Source: CAYTSW01 sp964440605 | GTDB taxonomy: Bacteria > Planctomycetota > Phycisphaerae > Phycisphaerales > UBA1924 | NCBI GenBank assembly: GCA_964440605.1 | Contig: CAYTSW010000001.1 | Coordinates: 1 to 64,000, forward strand | Direction of reading: 5' to 3' | Length of the DNA stretch: 64,000 nucleotides | Shown: positions 61,238-64,000 of the stretch, one piece after another | Layout of the letters: each line of letters starts with the position of its first letter | Numbering within the stretch: the first letter of the stretch is position 1 | Translations under genes and position numbers: made by a program | Notes under the pieces: model-generated | Told to the model about the DNA's origin: nothing | The model's input: only the letters and a program-made list of their open reading frames with translations | The model's database searches: none

Positions 61238-61456
61238 TTATGCGTACACGTCCACGGCGCGGCCCACGTTCGCCCCGCCCGATCCGGCGCGGGCGGCAAC
61301 CTTCCCGGCCTCGTTGGCCGAGGCGATCAGCGCGTTGATGGATCGCCCCTGCTGCTCGTACTGATCGAGGGCCAGCCGCGTGGTCTTGAGGCTCACCGCG
61401 TCGGAGAGGCTCGCACGCGAAACGGCGCTGCTGACGGCTGCGGAGTTTACCTGCAT
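61238..61456 (-). CDS. YjfB-like putative motility protein
   Basis: A 72-residue protein in which the helix pattern [20 protein letters not shown], then [10 protein letters not shown], matches the small YjfB family (putative motility protein). The last part is alanine- and glycine-rich. The family's role is not known; an association with motility has been suggested from neighbours in other bacteria. Upstream of trpB on the same strand, 59 bases away. Confidence 0.6.
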   Translation of the reverse strand: MQVNSAAVSSAVSRASLSDAVSLKTTRLALDQYEQQGRSINALIASANEAGKVAARAGSGGANVGRAVDVYA

Positions 61457-61570
61457 GCAGTCGGTATCGTCGCAGCCTCGTGCTCGCTGAAGCGCCGATC
61501 ACAAAGGGCGCTCAGTTTTCTGCGCGTCCGAGAACGTCACTCATCTCCCGCCTCCGAATCGGAGCTCCCG

Positions 61571-61879
61571 ATGTCCCCTTGGACGCTCGCCCTCGTCATC
61601 GTCATCGCCGGGTGGTACCTCGTGCTGAGCGTGGTGTCGTTCGTCCGTTACGGGCTGGACAAGCGGGCCGCGATCCGTGGCCGGTGGCGCGCCAGTGAAC
61701 GGTCGCTGTACCGCATCGACCTGCTCGGCGGCTGGCCGGGCGGGCTGCTGGGTCAACGCGTCTGGAAGCACAAGCGTCGCAAGCTGCGCTACATGCTCCG
61801 GTTTTGGCTCGGCGTGTTGATCCATGTTGCGGTGTGGGGATTCGTCGCGTGGCTGGTGATCGCCAAGCCGCTGGCCTGA
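61571..61879 (+). CDS. DUF1294-like small membrane protein
   Basis: A 102-residue protein with two hydrophobic helices (about 5-25 and 78-98) around a basic loop with the DUF1294 pattern: VRYGLDKRAAIRGRWRASER, then LLGGWPGGLLGQ and the lysine/arginine-rich KHKRRKLRY. Function unknown. ATG 61571 with GGAG 6 bases upstream. Confidence 0.8.
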   Translation: MSPWTLALVIVIAGWYLVLSVVSFVRYGLDKRAAIRGRWRASERSLYRIDLLGGWPGGLLGQRVWKHKRRKLRYMLRFWLGVLIHVAVWGFVAWLVIAKPLA

Positions 61880-61918
61880 TCGCGCAGCAGCGGGGGCGCC
61901 TCCCTACCCTCACCGCTC

Positions 61919-63556
61919 ATGAAGCCAACCGTTCTCCACACGATCGCCGCGCTCGTCCTGCCCGTCTGGCTTTCGGCCTGCGCCGCCCCGAGTGCCCACG
62001 ACATGCACGACCACACGACATCGCTCTCTACCTACGCGAGCCCGGAGGATCGGGCGTACGCCGCCGAACTCGCCGCCCGTCGCGCCGACTGGCGCAACGG
62101 AGCGATCGTCTACCACGTCTTCGTCGACCGCTTCGCGCCCTCGGCCGATCTCGAGGCCAAGCGGCATCTGTACCCCAAGCCGAAGGTGCTGCGTACCTGG
62201 GACGAGCAGCCCGAGCGTGGCGTGTACGACGGGAACGTCCGAGTCTGGACGCACGAGATCGAGTTCTGGGGCGGCGACATCGACTCGCTGCGCTCGAAGC
62301 TCGACCACATCCACGACCTCGGCGCCGACGTGCTCTACCTCAACCCTATCCACGAGGCGTACACCAACCACAAGTACGACGCGCTGGACTACTTCGTCGT
62401 CAGCCCCGAGTACGGCACGCGGGAGGACGTCGCCAAGCTCGCTTCCGACCTGCACAAGCGTGGCATGAAGCTCATGCTCGACGGCGTCTTCAACCACATG
62501 GGCCGCAACAGCCCGAAGTTTCAGGAAGCCAAAGCGAACGAGGACAGCGCGCATCGCTTCTGGTTTTACTTCGACGAGCGGTACAAGCACTGCTACCGCG
62601 CCTGGTACAACGCCGCGAATCTGCCCGAGATCAACCTCGATGATCCACGCGTCAAGGCGCGCCTCTACGACGACGCCGACTCCGTCGTTCGGGGCTACCT
62701 CACCGAGGAAGGCGTCGACGGCTGGCGGCTCGACGTCGCGTACGACTTCGGGCCCAACATCCTCGCCGAACTCACCGAGGCGGCGCACGACGCCAAGCCC
62801 GGCTCGTGGGTCGTCGGCGAGATCTGGAACGAGCCCAGCGGTTGGATCCCCGCCGTCGACGGCGTGATGAACTTCCACCTGCGTGAGATGATCCTCTCGC
62901 TGGTGCGCAACGAAGCGAGCGGGGCCCACATCGGCCGCCTGATCGAACGCCTGCACGACGATGTCGGGCTCAGGGGCCTGCTGCAGTCGTGGATCGTCCT
63001 CGACAACCACGACACGGCGCGCCTCGCGACGATCATCCCCGACCCGCGCAAGCGCGCCATCGCTCAGACGCTGCAGTTCACGCTCCCGGGCGCACCGGTC
63101 GTCTACTACGGCGTCGAAGCCGGCATGACCGGTGGCAACGACCCGGAGATGCGCGGCCCGATGGATTGGGACCGCGCCACGCCCGACAACTCCGAGTACC
63201 AACGCCTCAAGGCGCTCATCGACCTGCGCAACGAGATCCCCGCCCTGCGCGTCGGCGATTTCAAACTCCTCGATGCGCAGCACGTGCTGGCTTTCCAGCG
63301 CACGGGCGTCCGCGCGGGCGACACCGTCACGGTGATCGTCAACGCGTCGGACCGCACGGTGAAAGACCTGCTCTCGACGCGCAACTGGAAGGCGATGAAC
63401 TTCGGTGCCCTGCGCGACCAGGTCACCGGCGAAGAAGTCCCCGTGCGCATCTTCTCGGGGATGCTGCACGTCGAAATCCCGCCGATGACCGTCTGGGTCC
63501 TACGCAACGAGCTCCAACCCGGCTTCCGCTACTCGCCCTACAAGCGCATCCACTGA
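61919..63556 (+). CDS. GH13 alpha-amylase-family lipoprotein
   Basis: A 545-residue exported lipoprotein (lipobox LSAC, cysteine near residue 21). The glycoside hydrolase family 13 barrel begins near 60 (IVYHVFVDRFAPS). Catalytic residues are present: nucleophile Asp272 in GWRLDVAYD, acid/base Glu301 in VVGEIWNE, and transition-state Asp365 in VLDNHDTAR. Region I is DGVFNHMG. A C-terminal beta domain follows. It probably hydrolyses alpha-glucans or maltodextrins at the cell surface; exact specificity is unclear. Confidence 0.9.
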   Translation: MKPTVLHTIAALVLPVWLSACAAPSAHDMHDHTTSLSTYASPEDRAYAAELAARRADWRNGAIVYHVFVDRFAPSADLEAKRHLYPKPKVLRTWDEQPERGVYDGNVRVWTHEIEFWGGDIDSLRSKLDHIHDLGADVLYLNPIHEAYTNHKYDALDYFVVSPEYGTREDVAKLASDLHKRGMKLMLDGVFNHMGRNSPKFQEAKANEDSAHRFWFYFDERYKHCYRAWYNAANLPEINLDDPRVKARLYDDADSVVRGYLTEEGVDGWRLDVAYDFGPNILAELTEAAHDAKPGSWVVGEIWNEPSGWIPAVDGVMNFHLREMILSLVRNEASGAHIGRLIERLHDDVGLRGLLQSWIVLDNHDTARLATIIPDPRKRAIAQTLQFTLPGAPVVYYGVEAGMTGGNDPEMRGPMDWDRATPDNSEYQRLKALIDLRNEIPALRVGDFKLLDAQHVLAFQRTGVRAGDTVTVIVNASDRTVKDLLSTRNWKAMNFGALRDQVTGEEVPVRIFSGMLHVEIPPMTVWVLRNELQPGFRYSPYKRIH

Positions 63557-63590
63557 AGCCTGGCTTTCTTCGGGTGTTACTGGTTGTTTC

Positions 63591-63622
63591 GGGTGCCACT
63601 GACCTGCCTTTGCAGGTCAGTG
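63591..63622. repeat. REP-like hairpin with GGGTGCCAC foot
   Basis: Foot GGGTGCCAC (63591-63599) overlaps a perfect 11-bp stem CACTGACCTGC (63597-63607)/GCAGGTCAGTG (63612-63622) with loop CTTT. It lies between the GH13 gene and the convergent pdeM gene. Confidence 0.72.
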
Positions 63623-63646
63623 CGTTGGAGTGTGGTGACACGTTCG

Positions 63647-64000
63647 TCATCCCCCAACCAAAGCCGCCTCCCCCTCCGCCAACACCACCACCCGATCCCC
63701 CCGCCGAGCCACCACCGGCACGGCTCCCGTGAACGACCCGAACGCAGGGAACACCAGCGCCTCGCACGACGCGTCATGCCAGAAGCACTTGAGGCGTGCG
63801 CGGCTGCGCGTCACGCGATCTTCGAGCACGACCGCCGGGTGCAGGTGCCCGCAGAGCGTCGGCTCGCCGCGGGTCGTGGGGGGTTCGTGCGCAATCGTCA
63901 GGCCGTCCATCGGCGCGGGACCATCGACGATCGCGACGTTCCAGGACGCCGGCGGTTCGCCCGCGTTGCGATCGTGATTGCCGCGGACGAGCACGATCTC
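63647..64000 (-). CDS. pdeM: PdeM-like ligase-associated metallophosphoesterase (5' part outside the window)
   Basis: The last 117 residues of a calcineurin-like phosphoesterase. The metal motifs LVRGNHDR and LCGHLHP are present, and the C-terminal segment RLKCFWHDASCEALVFPAFG, followed by SFTG, is typical of PdeM, which is encoded with ATP-dependent ligases and helicases in bacterial DNA repair loci. The N-terminal metal-binding part and the start lie beyond position 64000. Identification rests on these motifs; the neighbouring ligase cannot be seen. Confidence 0.78.
   Translation of the reverse strand, partial: EIVLVRGNHDRNAGEPPASWNVAIVDGPAPMDGLTIAHEPPTTRGEPTLCGHLHPAVVLEDRVTRSRARLKCFWHDASCEALVFPAFGSFTGAVPVVARRGDRVVVLAEGEAALVGG

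Noticed and set aside
1..64000. tRNA or rRNA genes
   Set aside because: I scanned intergenic regions by eye for T-loop (GGTTCGA) and rRNA signatures and saw no convincing cloverleaf or rRNA segment; a covariance-model search would settle it.

Overview
The window is about 64 kb of GC-rich bacterial DNA with roughly 50 genes. Gene content and protein signatures point to a planctomycete, most likely class Phycisphaerae. The evidence is: prepilin-type proteins with a C-terminal FADGHV signature, an exported protein with EF-hand/dockerin-like C-terminal repeats, exported proteins ending in short PxPG-hydrophobic-RRRR sorting tails, a 93-residue coiled-coil protein of planctomycete type, and housekeeping genes scattered as singletons (dnaA, recA, murD, trpB, rpoZ-coaC) rather than in the usual large operons. 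The species cannot be named from sequence alone.

Layout. 1-11552: a tightly packed plus-strand operon for a type IV pilus / type II secretion-like machine (PilN tail, PilO-like, PilP/GspC-like, secretin, TPR lipoprotein, PilB-type ATPase, PilC). A regulatory block (histidine kinase, CheY-like receiver, HD-GYP protein, STAS protein) is inserted in its middle. 11699-20123: recJ and adk diverge, then come an exported LTD/dockerin protein, a pseudopilin-like protein, galE and an ArsR-SRPBCC pair. 20297-29414: tyrS, a sugar-transfer-associated ATP-grasp protein, a LuxR-type regulator, dtd, murD, recA, a MATE exporter and a DinB-like protein. 29437-30080: a REP-associated tyrosine transposase (RAYT) sits among REP-like palindromes with a remnant of a second transposase copy. 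30094-38687: lpdA, an exported protein, a GNAT enzyme, a 0.6-kb gene-free region with DnaA-box-like sites, dnaA, a helical-repeat protein and a DegT-family aminotransferase. 38973-49453: small conserved proteins, rpoZ-coaC, mfd, comEA, a degenerate GH10-like protein, purC and a PEP-CTERM-like protein. 49750-64000: a tricorn-like protease, a second PEP-CTERM-like protein behind a palindromic operator, a probable pseudokinase, helical-repeat proteins, trpB, a YjfB-like protein, a DUF1294 protein, a GH13 lipoprotein and the start-less end of a PdeM-like phosphoesterase.

The most interesting layer lies between the genes. At least ten intergenic sites carry perfect or near-perfect hairpins whose arms differ in sequence. 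Most share a one-sided foot, GGGTGCCAC or its complement GTGGCACCC, and several form inverted pairs. Together with the RAYT locus and its own CTAG/CCAG-footed hairpins, one pair of which differs by a compensatory base-pair change, this looks like a REP/BIME-type repeat system not commonly described for planctomycetes. Other points of interest are a Fur-like palindrome placed between -35 and -10 at 53778-53794, a possible oriC next to dnaA, two tail-to-tail overlapping gene pairs, a secretin with a C-terminal TPR-like extension, and two proteins (GH10-like and kinase-like) that lack their family's catalytic residues.

I saw no rRNA, no convincing tRNA, no CRISPR array and no prophage.
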